Assembly (NCBI GenBank): GCA_902762795.1 | Contig: CACWPM010000028.1 | Location: 1-45,903 of the forward strand | Reading direction: 5' to 3' | Origin: Fibrobacter succinogenes | GTDB taxonomy: Bacteria; Fibrobacterota; Fibrobacteria; Fibrobacterales; Fibrobacteraceae | Length of the DNA: 45,903 nt | Shown here: positions 9,240 through 16,955 of the stretch, piece by piece | How positions within the stretch are numbered: position 1 is the stretch's first letter | Layout: each line of letters begins with the position of its first letter | Made by a program: the position numbers and the translations under genes | The notes under the pieces: generated by a model | Database searches by the model: none | The model's input: the letters and a program-made list of their open reading frames with translations, nothing else | What the model was told of the DNA's origin: nothing

Positions 9240-9836
9240 ATGCCTAAACTAAAGTTCTATGCAGTAAAAAGCGAAAATGAAAAGAAAATTGTAACCACGT
9301 GGGATGAATGCCTTAAGCTCACGCATGGGGTGAAAGGTGTTTTGTTCAAATCTTTTGGTTCTCGCGAGGAGGCTCAGGCTTGGCTCGATGGAATGGAAGC
9401 GCCCGCTCCCGATGGAATCCGCGTGTTTGTCGATGGGTCTTTTTCGCCTGGATTTGGCCCTGCTGGTTGGGCTTTTGTTGTGATCGAAGACGATAAGGAA
9501 CTTGCGCGTGGCTCGGGAATTACCGCTTTCGATGCCGAAAGCCGCAATATCGATGGGGAAGTGATGGCTTCGTTCCAGGCGATGAAATGGCTAGATGCAC
9601 ACGATATGAATGGCGTTATTTGCCATGACTACGAAGGCATTGCGCGTTGGGCCAAGGGCGAATGGCAGGCAAAAAGCAATATCGCCAAGATGTATGTGGC
9701 TGCTGCAAAACCTTACTTGCACCGAGTCCAATTCGAAAAAGTTGCTGCGCACACTGGCGTCAAGTGGAATGAACTTGTGGATAAACTAGCAAAAGAAGCA
9801 ATCGCAAAAGCTAGGAAAGTAGACAGTCGGAAGTAG
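9240..9836 (+). CDS. rnhA: RNase H type 1 with N-terminal viroplasmin-like domain
   Basis: This 198-residue protein starts with a small RNA/DNA-hybrid-binding domain of the viroplasmin (caulimovirus VI) type: KFYAVKSENEKKIVTTWDEC, then GVLFKSFGSREEAQAWL. The catalytic domain follows from about residue 62. The four acidic residues of RNase H1 are recognisable: D in VFVDGS, E in DGEVMASF, D in ICHDYEGI and D in NELVDKLAKEA. It cuts the RNA strand of RNA-DNA hybrids (R-loops, primers). The last residues KVDSRK are encoded by bases that belong to a 7-bp-periodic repeat (9820-9854), and the TAG stop is the start of one heptad. The C-terminal tail therefore looks repeat-derived. Confidence 0.9.
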   Translation: MPKLKFYAVKSENEKKIVTTWDECLKLTHGVKGVLFKSFGSREEAQAWLDGMEAPAPDGIRVFVDGSFSPGFGPAGWAFVVIEDDKELARGSGITAFDAESRNIDGEVMASFQAMKWLDAHDMNGVICHDYEGIARWAKGEWQAKSNIAKMYVAAAKPYLHRVQFEKVAAHTGVKWNELVDKLAKEAIAKARKVDSRK

Positions 9837-9854
9837 GCGGTAGACAGTAGGACA
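9820..9854. repeat. Heptad array, consensus TAGnnnn, overlapping the rnhA stop
   Basis: Five consecutive 7-bp units, starting at 9820, 9827, 9834, 9841 and 9848, follow the pattern TAGACAG or TAGGCGG with small changes. The unit at 9834 begins with the rnhA stop codon. Confidence 0.7.
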
Positions 9855-10066
9855 AACCCCTGTAAGGCGAGTGATGCATGAAAATTTATTTTCGTATATC
9901 CGAGCCAAAAGGGTTGCACGAAGTGCTAATGCGTAGGTAGGCCAGCATTTAACGCCTTTGGCGTTCGTGGCTTCGGTTATGCAATGCCAAAATGCAAGCA
10001 TTTTGTCGCTGCATAAGCCTTGCACACTTTTGGCACTTGAACGAAGTGAAAGTGCAAGTGGTTAGT
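9853..10066. repeat. Imperfect palindromic intergenic element with terminal hairpin, copy 1
   Basis: The element directly follows the heptad array. CAAACCC (9853-9859) can pair with GGGTTG (9911-9916). Between them lie GGCGAGTGATGCATG (9866-9880) and TATATCCGAGCC (9895-9906), both conserved in the copy at 14744-14826. The GCACGAAGTGC hairpin is at 9915-9925. A further hairpin (GCACTT with AAGTGC, about 10044-10066) has the loop GAACGAAGTGA, which recurs elsewhere in the window with other stems. No gene is visible between 9837 and 10130. Confidence 0.55.
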
Positions 10067-10102
10067 AAACAGGGATGTAAAAGGAACGTTCTAATTGCAA
10101 TC

Positions 10103-10133
10103 CTAACCACTAACCACCAACCACTAACTACTA
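10103..10133. repeat. Heptad array ending in the aguA stop codon
   Basis: CTAACCA occurs twice, followed by CCAACCA and CTAACTA, in perfect 7-bp phase. The next three bases, CTA (10131-10133), are the complement of the aguA TAG stop. Read on the coding strand, the heptad frame therefore starts at the stop codon. Confidence 0.7.
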
Positions 10134-11153
10134 TTCTGATTCGTGCTTGCTCATGCAGTGGAGGCTGCCGCCTTCTTCAATCACGGTGCGGCAATCGATG
10201 CCAATCACCTTGCGATCCGGGTACACGCTCTCGAAATACTTCTTGGCCTTCGCATCATTCGGGCATTTGTATTTCGGGAAGATGAGTCCTCCGTTCACGT
10301 AGATGTAGTTCATGTACGATGCCGGGAGAATTTGTCCGTCATCGAGCACGCGCTGCGGCGGGAGAGGGAGCGTATCGACCTTTGCTGTTTCGTAATGTTC
10401 CTTGAGCCAGTTCTCGATGAACTGCTTGGCTTCGGTCAAAATCGCGTAGTTGGGAGAGCGCTTGTTGTCCGTCATGCACATGACGACTCTGTCTTTTTCG
10501 ACAAAGCGTGCTACGTTATCGATGTGTCCGTCCGTGTGGTCACCGTGCAATCCGTGCGGGAGCACGAGCAATTCCTTGAGACCGAATGCCTTGCAGAGCG
10601 CCTTCACGACTTTCTTCAAGTCCTTTTCGTCATTGCGATTCTTGCCAACGAGGCAGTCTTCGGTCGTGATGCCGAGACCGTCTCCGTTGACTTCAATTGC
10701 GCCACCTTCAAAGATGAACGGAACGCTTTCGTTGAGCGGGAGGCCTTGCTTTTCGGCAATCTTTTGAGGAATGGCGTTGTCTAATCCCCATGGCGGGAAC
10801 TTGGCGCCCCATGCGTTAAACTGCGTTTCGGTGACGACCTTCTTGTCGCCCTTCTTCATAAAGAACGGACCGTAGTCGCGAATCCAGATGTCGTTCGTCT
10901 TGATGACGATGAAGTTCACCGGGAACGGACGGTTGACGAGAGCTGTCTTTTCTTCGTCGGTCAAGAAGTTCTTGGCGGGGAGCAGCAAATTCACCGGTTG
11001 GAATTCCGTGATGTTACGGATAAGTTCTACATAGAACTTGCGGATGTTGATGCCGCGTTCACCATACCAGTTCGTCTTGTTGTGCGGAAACGCAAGCCAA
11101 GTGGCACTCTGCTTTTCCCATTCCGCCGGATAACGAATTGAATTTTTCGTCAT
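10131..11153 (-). CDS. aguA: Agmatine deiminase
   Basis: This 340-residue enzyme of the guanidino-modifying (PAD-like, pentein fold) superfamily converts agmatine to N-carbamoylputrescine and ammonia. The visible signature blocks are the N-terminal PAEWEKQSATWLAFPHN, IWIRDYGPFF, FEGGAIEVNGDGL, LPHGLHGDHTDGHIDNVARF (catalytic His and Asp) and GGSLHCMSKHE, with the nucleophilic Cys eight residues from the end. The length is slightly shorter than usual but all blocks are present. The enzyme for the next step, aguB, lies upstream on the same strand, separated by 287 bp of repeats rather than in a tight operon. No signal peptide is visible, so it is cytoplasmic. Confidence 0.95.
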   Translation of the reverse strand: MTKNSIRYPAEWEKQSATWLAFPHNKTNWYGERGINIRKFYVELIRNITEFQPVNLLLPAKNFLTDEEKTALVNRPFPVNFIVIKTNDIWIRDYGPFFMKKGDKKVVTETQFNAWGAKFPPWGLDNAIPQKIAEKQGLPLNESVPFIFEGGAIEVNGDGLGITTEDCLVGKNRNDEKDLKKVVKALCKAFGLKELLVLPHGLHGDHTDGHIDNVARFVEKDRVVMCMTDNKRSPNYAILTEAKQFIENWLKEHYETAKVDTLPLPPQRVLDDGQILPASYMNYIYVNGGLIFPKYKCPNDAKAKKYFESVYPDRKVIGIDCRTVIEEGGSLHCMSKHESE

Positions 11154-11234
11154 GAATTAAATTCCTTTTTTTTGCCTTAATGTTAAGGCTTTTTCTTTTT
11201 GAACAGTCTTCCTCGAACCTTTCATCCTGAAGTT

Positions 11235-11342
11235 GTCATCCTCGAACGAAGTGAGGGGATCCATCATTTCTCGAATCTACGTTTGTGAGGGGTTCCTTTG
11301 ATGTATGGATTCCCTCCTGCGCTACGCTTAGTCGAGAATGAC
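11235..11342. repeat. Short intergenic repeat with imperfect terminal inverted repeats
   Basis: The ends GTCATCCTCGA (11235-11245) and TCGAGAATGAC (11332-11342) are inverted with one mismatch over 11 bases. Inside are two GGATCCAT/ATGGATTCC-type segments, also inverted. It resembles the element at 13475-13570. It contains no ORF and sits between aguA and aguB. Confidence 0.7.
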
Positions 11343-11349
11343 CGGTTTA

Positions 11350-11384
11350 GGTCAATAGTCTTTGGTCAATGCTCCTTAGTCTTA
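11350..11384. repeat. Heptad array
   Basis: Five 7-bp units begin at 11350, 11357, 11364, 11371 and 11378. GGTCAAT occurs twice in phase and alternates with AGTCTTT-like units. Confidence 0.6.
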
Positions 11385-11412
11385 TAATTGCAGCTTTGCT
11401 GCCTTTTTTAAA

Positions 11413-11443
11413 CTAATAGCTAATGACTAACGACTAATAACTA
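11413..11443. repeat. Heptad array ending in the aguB stop codon
   Basis: Four units of the form CTAAnnn (CTAATAG, CTAATGA and two more) are in perfect 7-bp phase. The next CTA (11441-11443) is the complement of the aguB stop TAG. This is the same arrangement as at the end of aguA, with a different unit sequence. Confidence 0.7.
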
Positions 11444-12304
11444 TTCTGCCCAAATCTTCAAAATGTCCTTGTACAAGTCCACGCGTCTGTCGCGGAAATG
11501 CGGCCACCAACGGCGATTTTCTTCGGTTTCGGCAAGGTCGAGCTCGACATAGCTTGCCCCCAAGAATTCCGGATCGCACTTTTGCAAGATGTATCCGTCC
11601 GGAGCTGCGACAAAGCTTGTGCCCCAGAAAGTGAGGTGCCCTTCGATGCCCGAGCGGTTTGCTGCAATAACAAACGTGCGGTTTGCAATCGCGTGACCGC
11701 GCATAACCGTCATCCAGCTATCCTGTTGGCGCGGGTAGATTTCCTTGGGCTCTGAATCCATCCAACCTATAGCGGTCGGATAAATTAATACGTCGGCGCC
11801 CTTGAGGCTCATGATACGGGCGGCTTCGGGGAACCACTGGTCCCAGCAAATGAGTACTCCCAAAGTGCCTGCGCTCGTCTTGATGGGTTCAAAGCCGGTG
11901 TCACCTGGAATAAAGTAATATTTTTCGTAGAAGGCGGGGTCATCGGGAATATGGCTCTTACGGTAAAGCCCTGCGATGCTTCCGTCGCGTTCGAACACGA
12001 ATGCCGAGTTGTGGTAAATCCCGCGGGCGCGCTTTTCAAAGAACGGGAACACGACAACGGCGTTCAGTTCCTTTGCAATCGCTTGCCATTCAGCGACAAT
12101 CGGATGGTCTTTTTCAATCGCGAGGTCGAAATAGTCTGCGTTTTCTTCGAACGGAAAATACGGTGTGTGGAATAGTTCCGGGAGGACGAGCAAATCGATG
12201 TCCTTGCCCTTGAGCTTGAGCGCTTCGTCCTTGTACCATTTGTTATTGGAATCGAAATCCCCGGTCCACTTGCCTTGCAACGTATATACTTTAATCTTGT
12301 TCAT
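11441..12304 (-). CDS. aguB: N-carbamoylputrescine amidase (nitrilase superfamily)
   Basis: This 287-residue protein starts at MNKIKVYTLQ; an ORF extension to 12340 lacks support. It hydrolyses N-carbamoylputrescine to putrescine, CO2 and ammonia, completing the agmatine route started by AguA. The nitrilase triad is visible: Glu in LLVLPELFHTPYFPF, Lys in GLYRKSHIPDDPAFYEKYYF and Cys in GVLICWDQWFPEAAR. The HIPDDPAFYEKYYF stretch is characteristic of the AguB branch. The protein is cytoplasmic. aguA lies downstream on the same strand after a 287-bp repeat-filled gap. A shared transcript is possible but not shown. Confidence 0.94.
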   Translation of the reverse strand: MNKIKVYTLQGKWTGDFDSNNKWYKDEALKLKGKDIDLLVLPELFHTPYFPFEENADYFDLAIEKDHPIVAEWQAIAKELNAVVVFPFFEKRARGIYHNSAFVFERDGSIAGLYRKSHIPDDPAFYEKYYFIPGDTGFEPIKTSAGTLGVLICWDQWFPEAARIMSLKGADVLIYPTAIGWMDSEPKEIYPRQQDSWMTVMRGHAIANRTFVIAANRSGIEGHLTFWGTSFVAAPDGYILQKCDPEFLGASYVELDLAETEENRRWWPHFRDRRVDLYKDILKIWAE

Positions 12305-12447
12305 GTTCAATAATTTAGCAAAAACAAGCCTTACCTTCAATTTTTTGTAAGAACATTGTTTTGTTTGCGTAAAATCACACGGGTGGTGCTTTTGAGTGTT
12401 GTAAGTTTTCTATATTAACCCTTGAAAATTTTTAACAAGGATAGATA

Positions 12448-13455
12448 ATGTCTCTTAAACTCATTTCCCGTGGTGCTGCAGCTGTGCTTCTTACTGCAGG
12501 TATCGCCTCTGCTCAGTTAATGAATTCGAAAAGTCTTGATGTCATCCGCGTCGAAAAGACTGGTATTTCTGCCGGCAAGATTGATAGCCTTGCAACGATG
12601 CTTGGTCAGCAACAGGCTCCTGGCCAGAAATTGACCGATGAAATGATGACTCAACTTCGCTATGCTGTTGTAGATAATCTTGTGGGTCAGGAACTTATCA
12701 AGCTCGAAGCTAAGAAAATGGGAATCAAGGTCGAACCGGCTAAGGTCGATAGCTTGACCACGCTCTTCAAGAAGCAGTTCCCGAGCGAAGACGCTTTCCA
12801 GAAAGAACTCAAGAAGTCCAACACGACGATGAAGCAGTTCAAGGAAAAGATTGAAGACCAGCTCAAGAGTGAAATCATTCTCGAAAAGAAGGTTCCGTAT
12901 CCGTCTGCTCCTACCGAAAAGCAGCTTGAAGCTTTCTGGGAACTCAACAAGTCCAAGGTGGCTATCAACGATACGATTAGCGGTGCTCGCATTTTCATTT
13001 CTACCAAGGGCAAGAATGCTCAAGAAATCAGCGACGCCAAGGATATGTTGAAGGGTCTTGCAGCCCAGGTTCGTGCCAAAAAGGCTACGTTCGCTCAGCT
13101 TGCTGCCGTTTATAGTGATGACAAGGAAGCCAAGAAAACCGGCGGTATTATGAACAAGTTCCTTGCAAAGTCCAAGAGCGCTGCTTTTGCCAAGGCTGTT
13201 GGAAAAATCAAGGTCGGTGAAATTTCCGAAGTCATCACGGAAAATGACGGCGTTTCTATCTTCATGCTTACCGAAAAGAACGACGGCAAGTTTGAAAGCT
13301 ATAAGCACCAGATTGACTATATCCTCCGCGTGCAGGCCGAACAGGAACGTCAGGCCAAGCTCAAGGCTTACCTCGACGACCTCGGCAAGACCTACAAGGT
13401 CCAGTACCTCGACAAGAAGTACGAACCGCCTCAGGCAATCGGCGCTAGCAAGTAA
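12448..13455 (+). CDS. Periplasmic parvulin-type peptidyl-prolyl isomerase / SurA-like chaperone
   Basis: This 335-residue protein has a signal peptide ending IASA before QLMNS. A helical SurA_N-like region (about 60-150, with LRYAVVDNLVGQELIKLEAKKMGI) is followed by one rotamase domain (about 175-280). That domain contains ISGARIFIST, FAQLAAVYSDDKEAKKTGGIMNKF and VGEISEVITENDGVSIFML, the PpiC pattern. It likely helps outer-membrane proteins fold in the periplasm, which fits the many barrels nearby. Only one PPIase domain is present, against two in E. coli SurA. AAGGA precedes the ATG by about 8 nt. The antisense ORF over the whole gene is a codon shadow. It is followed by an intergenic repeat, then prfB. 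Confidence 0.85.
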   Translation: MSLKLISRGAAAVLLTAGIASAQLMNSKSLDVIRVEKTGISAGKIDSLATMLGQQQAPGQKLTDEMMTQLRYAVVDNLVGQELIKLEAKKMGIKVEPAKVDSLTTLFKKQFPSEDAFQKELKKSNTTMKQFKEKIEDQLKSEIILEKKVPYPSAPTEKQLEAFWELNKSKVAINDTISGARIFISTKGKNAQEISDAKDMLKGLAAQVRAKKATFAQLAAVYSDDKEAKKTGGIMNKFLAKSKSAAFAKAVGKIKVGEISEVITENDGVSIFMLTEKNDGKFESYKHQIDYILRVQAEQERQAKLKAYLDDLGKTYKVQYLDKKYEPPQAIGASK

Positions 13456-13474
13456 TAGCACGAATTGTTTGTAC

Positions 13475-13570
13475 GTGTCATTCTGAGCGAAGCGTAGCGA
13501 AGTCGAAGAATCCAGAGATTTTTTTGGATCCTTCGATTTCGAACCTACGGTTCTGCACTCAGGATGACAC
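13475..13570. repeat. Short intergenic repeat with terminal inverted repeats
   Basis: GTGTCATTCTGAG (13475-13487) and CTCAGGATGACAC (13558-13570) are inverted with one mismatch in 13. An inner pair around GAATCC and GGATCC is also inverted. The roughly 96-bp element has no ORF and could fold into one long hairpin between the chaperone gene and prfB. Confidence 0.75.
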
Positions 13571-13603
13571 TTCTTTTTTAATTAGCTGATATTAGAGGTT
13601 TAT

Positions 13604-14714
13604 ATGGCATTCAACACAACTCACACCGGGCTTATCGAATTGCGCGCGCGTATTGATAAACTCTGGGGGTATCTTTGACTTAGAGGCAAAGACCGAAGAA
13701 CTCTACGTCCTTGAAAAGGATTCTAGCGACCCGAACCTGTGGAACGATCAGGACAAGGCGCAGGCTATGATGAAGAAGATTGGGAACCTCAAGGGGCTTA
13801 TTGACTCCTGGAAAGAAGTTTCCCAGACGTGCGATGACCTTGCGGAACTTTATGAAATGAGCAAGGATGAGGAATCGGCGGACCTCACGGCTACGCTTGA
13901 ATCTGACATAGCGGATCTCAGAAGCCGCGTGGAAAAGATGGAGTTCAAGAAAATGCTGAACGGGCCGGATGACGCCTGTGCATGCCTCATGTCTATCCAT
14001 CCGGGAGCTGGTGGCACGGAATCCCAGGACTGGGCACTCATGCTTTTCCGCATGTACACGCATTTCTTTGAACGCGAAAACATGGATTTTAAGGTGGTGG
14101 ATTTCCAGGAAGCGGAAGACGCTGGCCTCAAGAGTGCCACGATTGAAGTCACTTGCGAAAACGCATACGGCTTGCTGCGTTCCGAAATTGGCGTTCACCG
14201 CTTGGTGCGTATCAGTCCGTTTGATGCCAACGCCCGCCGCCATACGAGCTTTACAGCCGTTTATTTGTACCCCGAACACGAAGATATCGAATTCGATTTG
14301 GACATGTCCGAAGTGCGCGTGGACACGTACCGCAGTAGCGGTGCCGGTGGCCAGTACATCAACAAGACGGATTCCGCCGTGCGTATGACCCACTTGCCCA
14401 CAGGCATCATGGCGAGCTGCCAGACGGAACGCAGCCAAATCCAGAACCGTGAAACCTGCTATAAAATGCTCAAGACCATGGTCGCTGAACACTACCGCTT
14501 GGAAGAAGAAGCGAAGCGCGATGCCCGTATGGCCGAAAAGAAAAAGGTCGAATGGGGTAGCCAGATCCGCAGCTACGTGTTGCAGCCGTACCAGATGGTA
14601 AAGGATTTGCGTACTGGCGTGGAAACATCGGATACTGCGGGCGTACTCGACGGAAAAATCCGCCCGTTCATCGACGCTTATCTGCTAAGCACAAGCGAAG
14701 GGAATAAGCAGTAG
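13604..14714 (+). CDS. prfB: Peptide chain release factor 2, expressed by programmed +1 frameshift
   Basis: The reading frame is joined: ATG 13604 through codon 24 (CTT 13673-13675), then a +1 shift over T 13676 into the main frame that runs to TAG 14712-14714, giving about 369 residues. Without the shift, a UGA at 13676-13678 would end a 24-residue peptide. RF2 terminates translation at UGA and UAA. Its tripeptide discriminator SPF (RISPFDANARRH) and the peptidyl-hydrolysis motif GGQ (SSGAGGQYINKTDSAVR) are both present. The shift site therefore gives classical autoregulation, because low RF2 favours the shift. AGAGG precedes the start by about 7 nt. An apparent start at 13653 is an artefact of the shift. 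Confidence 0.97.
13665..13679 (+). promoter_or_regulatory. prfB programmed +1 frameshift site
   Basis: GGGGGTATCTTTGAC contains an internal Shine-Dalgarno-like G-run, the CTT slippery codon and the UGA followed by C. This matches the well-known bacterial RF2 frameshift signal. Confidence 0.96.
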
Positions 14715-14746
14715 GAAGCTAGAAGTAGGAAGTAGACGGTAGACAA
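14712..14746. repeat. Heptad array starting at the prfB stop codon
   Basis: Five units (starts 14712, 14719, 14726, 14733, 14740) follow TAGGAAG/TAGACGG. The first three bases of the first unit are the prfB TAG stop. Confidence 0.75.
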
Positions 14747-14826
14747 ATGCCTAGGGCGAGTGAAGCAGGATTGCTTGCAAGCCTATTTCCGAGCCTAGCA
14801 TTTGGTGCTTGAGCAAAGCGAAAGCA
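14744..14826. repeat. Imperfect palindromic intergenic element, copy 2
   Basis: CAAATGCCTAGG (14744-14755) pairs with CCTAGCATTTG (14794-14804) with one bulged base. The inner segments GGCGAGTGAAGCAGG and TATTTCCGAGCC match those in the copy near 9866 and 9895, although the outer stems differ in sequence. A following hairpin has the stem GTGCTT with AAGCAC and the loop GAGCAAAGCGA. A short heptad run (14832-14852) and the prfB terminator come next. Confidence 0.6.
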
Positions 14827-14846
14827 CAAAGTAGACAGTAGGAAGT

Positions 14847-14869
14847 GGCGGGCGTTGCCCGCCATTTTT
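14847..14869 (+). terminator. Intrinsic terminator after prfB
   Basis: The stem GGCGGGC (14847-14853) pairs with GCCCGCC (14857-14863) around a 3-nt loop, followed by ATTTTT. Confidence 0.8.
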
Positions 14870-14917
14870 GTGGTTATTGCTCCGGTGGCTAAATATATTT
14901 AGATCGCATAAAGAAAC

Positions 14918-15104
14918 TGTCATCCTCGCGTAAGCGAGGATCCATACACTTCTAACTGCGATTACAAAACTTATGGATGGTTAAAGCCCTCCCGTTTGCC
15001 TCGGTTATGCCCGTCTCTATAGTATGCAGTAAACAGTGGTTAGAGTTGTAATAAGAAAGTTTATTTTATTGCAATTTCTGTTTACTAAACACTAATCACT
15101 AACC
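14918..15104. repeat. Repeat-derived intergenic stretch: half palindromic element and two heptad arrays
   Basis: The 14870-15110 gap has no ORF. It contains TGTCATCCTCGC with a CCTCGC/GCGAGG hairpin (14924-14939), resembling half of the element at 11235. Heptad units AGTATGC, AGTAAAC and so on run over 15021-15048. Three ACTAAnC-type heptads occupy 15084-15104. Confidence 0.5.
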
Positions 15105-15110
15105 ACAAAA

Positions 15111-15140
15111 AAAGAGAAGCTCTGTGGAGCTTCTCTTTTT
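15111..15140. terminator. Bidirectional intrinsic terminator
   Basis: A perfect 12-bp stem (AAAGAGAAGCTC 15111-15122 with GAGCTTCTCTTT 15127-15138), with A residues before and T residues after, lies downstream of pfp on the minus strand. Confidence 0.85.
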
Positions 15141-15192
15141 GCTTTATGCAAATTGGCGCTCCCGGACTTAAGTCCGGGAAAACATGCCTAAA

Positions 15193-16854
15193 TTACATTG
15201 CACCGCGTTCGAGCTTGATCGTGAAGTTCGTGATGTCGCAAACTTCGCTCGGACCCCAGTATTGGATCGGACCCGGGTAGGTGTAGGATTCAGTCTTAGC
15301 CCATTCGTCGCGGCGAGCGGCGAAGTACTTGAACGGAGCGCTCATCGGGCCATCGAGTTCAACGAGAGCCTTGCGGATAACCGGCTTGTCGGCACCGTGA
15401 CGGCGTTCGATGTTCATCATCATGGTGATCGGAAGGCCGCCAGCGACCCAGTTTTCGATACCCTTGGTGACGTTGCGGACAGAGCTCATGTAGCCGTTCA
15501 TGCCGTTGAGGGCGAGAACAGAGGCTGCAAAGCCGAGGCTGTAGCAGTAGTCGGCGTCGAAGTTGGACGGAGCTGCGCAACGGCCTTCGTAACCGAAGAA
15601 GTGGTTGAGAGCAGAGAACTTGCCCTTGAAGTCACCACGGTTCTTGAGTTCCTTCTTGACCATTTCGATGATGAGCTTTTCAGTTTCGATGAGGGAAACC
15701 TGAACGTTGCCATGGCTGTCGCGTTCGAGCATGAGCTGGGCCTGGATGCCAGCCGGGAGGCTCTTGAGGACTTCAGCGGATTCGGCGCTGACCCATGCGC
15801 AGAGCTTTTCGACCTTAGCAGCCGTGTCGAGACCTTCGACTTCGGCTTCGTGGTGGGCGAGGGCTTCAGAAAGTTCGGAAATAAGAACGCCAACGTCCGG
15901 GATGAATTCGAGGAGGCCTTCCGGAATGAGGGCGACACCGAAGTTCTTGCCCTGAGCTGCACGAGCGTAAACAACGTCAGCAACCTGCTTGATCACGTCC
16001 TTGAGCTTCATCTGCTTTGCCTTGACTTCTTCAGAGATAAGGCAGATGTTCGGGTGGGTCTGGAGAGCGGCTTCGAGAGCGATATGGGAAGCAGAGCGGC
16101 CCATGAGCTTGATGAAGTGCCAGTACTTCTGAGCGGAGTTAGCATCGCGCATGATGTTGCCGATGAGTTCAGAGTATGTCTTCACAGCGGTGTCGAAACC
16201 GAAAGAGGTTTCGATGAATTCGTTCTTCAAGTCACCGTCGATGGTCTTCGGGCAACCGCAAACGCAGGTCTTGACGCCCTTGGACTGGAAGTATTCACCG
16301 AGAACAGCTGCGTTCGTGTTGGAGTCGTCACCACCGATAATAACGATAGCGTCGAGGTCGAGCTTGTTAGCAACAGCGATGCACTTGTTGAACTGTTCTT
16401 CAGTTTCGAGCTTGGTACGGCCAGACTGGATCATGTCGAAGCCACCAGCGTTGCGGTAGGCGTCCATCTTGGCGTCGTCAATTTCAATGTACTTGCCGTT
16501 TTCGAGGCCGGAGGGGCCGCCAAGGAAACCGAAAAGGACGGAATCCTTGGAAACGGACTTGATGCCGTCGTAGATACCGGCGATAACGTTATGTCCACCC
16601 GGAGCCTGGCCACCAGAGAGAACCACGCCCATGCGGAGAGCCTTGCCAGCCTTGGCTTCGGCAGCTTCGAACTGAACAACCGGAAGACCGTAAGTGTTCG
16701 GGAAGAGTTCCTTGATCTTGGCCTGGTCGCTAACGGATTCCGTAGCTGCACCCTTGTTAATCTTCACGCTGAGGGCGCCGTTCTTGAGGGACACCGGGAG
16801 CTTCGGCTGATAGGCCTGACGGGCCTTGGTCAGTACAGAGAGATTTTCGGACAT
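15193..16854 (-). CDS. pfp: Pyrophosphate--fructose 6-phosphate 1-phosphotransferase
   Basis: This 553-residue enzyme belongs to the long PPi-dependent clade of phosphofructokinases (plant beta-subunit-like). It catalyses the reversible phosphorylation of fructose 6-phosphate with PPi instead of ATP in glycolysis and gluconeogenesis. The key motifs are MGVVLSGGQAPGGHN, VIIGGDDSNTNA and CPKTIDGDLKN. The Asp after GG and the Lys before TIDGD are the residues that distinguish PPi from ATP users. MGRSASHIALEAAL is the conserved substrate segment. It is cytoplasmic and monocistronic, with a bidirectional terminator downstream. The leader on the minus strand can form a short CCCGC/GCGGG hairpin around 16876-16891. 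The 572-residue ORF on the opposite strand is a shadow. Confidence 0.95.
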   Translation of the reverse strand: MSENLSVLTKARQAYQPKLPVSLKNGALSVKINKGAATESVSDQAKIKELFPNTYGLPVVQFEAAEAKAGKALRMGVVLSGGQAPGGHNVIAGIYDGIKSVSKDSVLFGFLGGPSGLENGKYIEIDDAKMDAYRNAGGFDMIQSGRTKLETEEQFNKCIAVANKLDLDAIVIIGGDDSNTNAAVLGEYFQSKGVKTCVCGCPKTIDGDLKNEFIETSFGFDTAVKTYSELIGNIMRDANSAQKYWHFIKLMGRSASHIALEAALQTHPNICLISEEVKAKQMKLKDVIKQVADVVYARAAQGKNFGVALIPEGLLEFIPDVGVLISELSEALAHHEAEVEGLDTAAKVEKLCAWVSAESAEVLKSLPAGIQAQLMLERDSHGNVQVSLIETEKLIIEMVKKELKNRGDFKGKFSALNHFFGYEGRCAAPSNFDADYCYSLGFAASVLALNGMNGYMSSVRNVTKGIENWVAGGLPITMMMNIERRHGADKPVIRKALVELDGPMSAPFKYFAARRDEWAKTESYTYPGPIQYWGPSEVCDITNFTIKLERGAM

Positions 16855-16955
16855 TGTTTATTCCTTTTGTTAATCCCGCAAAAAACGCGGGTTTTGGTTT
16901 AAAATTCCAGTGCAAATATAGTAATTATTCTTTTCAAAAATAAAAAGTACGTCAT

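Noticed and set aside
12517-13461. 314-codon open frame antisense to the parvulin gene
   Set aside because: It is a mirror of the sense codon usage; the sense gene has a signal peptide and PPIase motifs. The same reasoning applies to antisense frames over asd (24093-25157), alr (18591-19547) and pepA (1935-3275).
13653-14714. prfB starting at 13653
   Set aside because: The CTTTGAC site with a G-run and the upstream 24-codon frame show that this is the post-shift frame, not an independent start.
15184-16902. 572-codon open frame antisense to pfp
   Set aside because: It is a shadow of the strongly biased pfp codons. It has no signal, motif or independent ribosome site.
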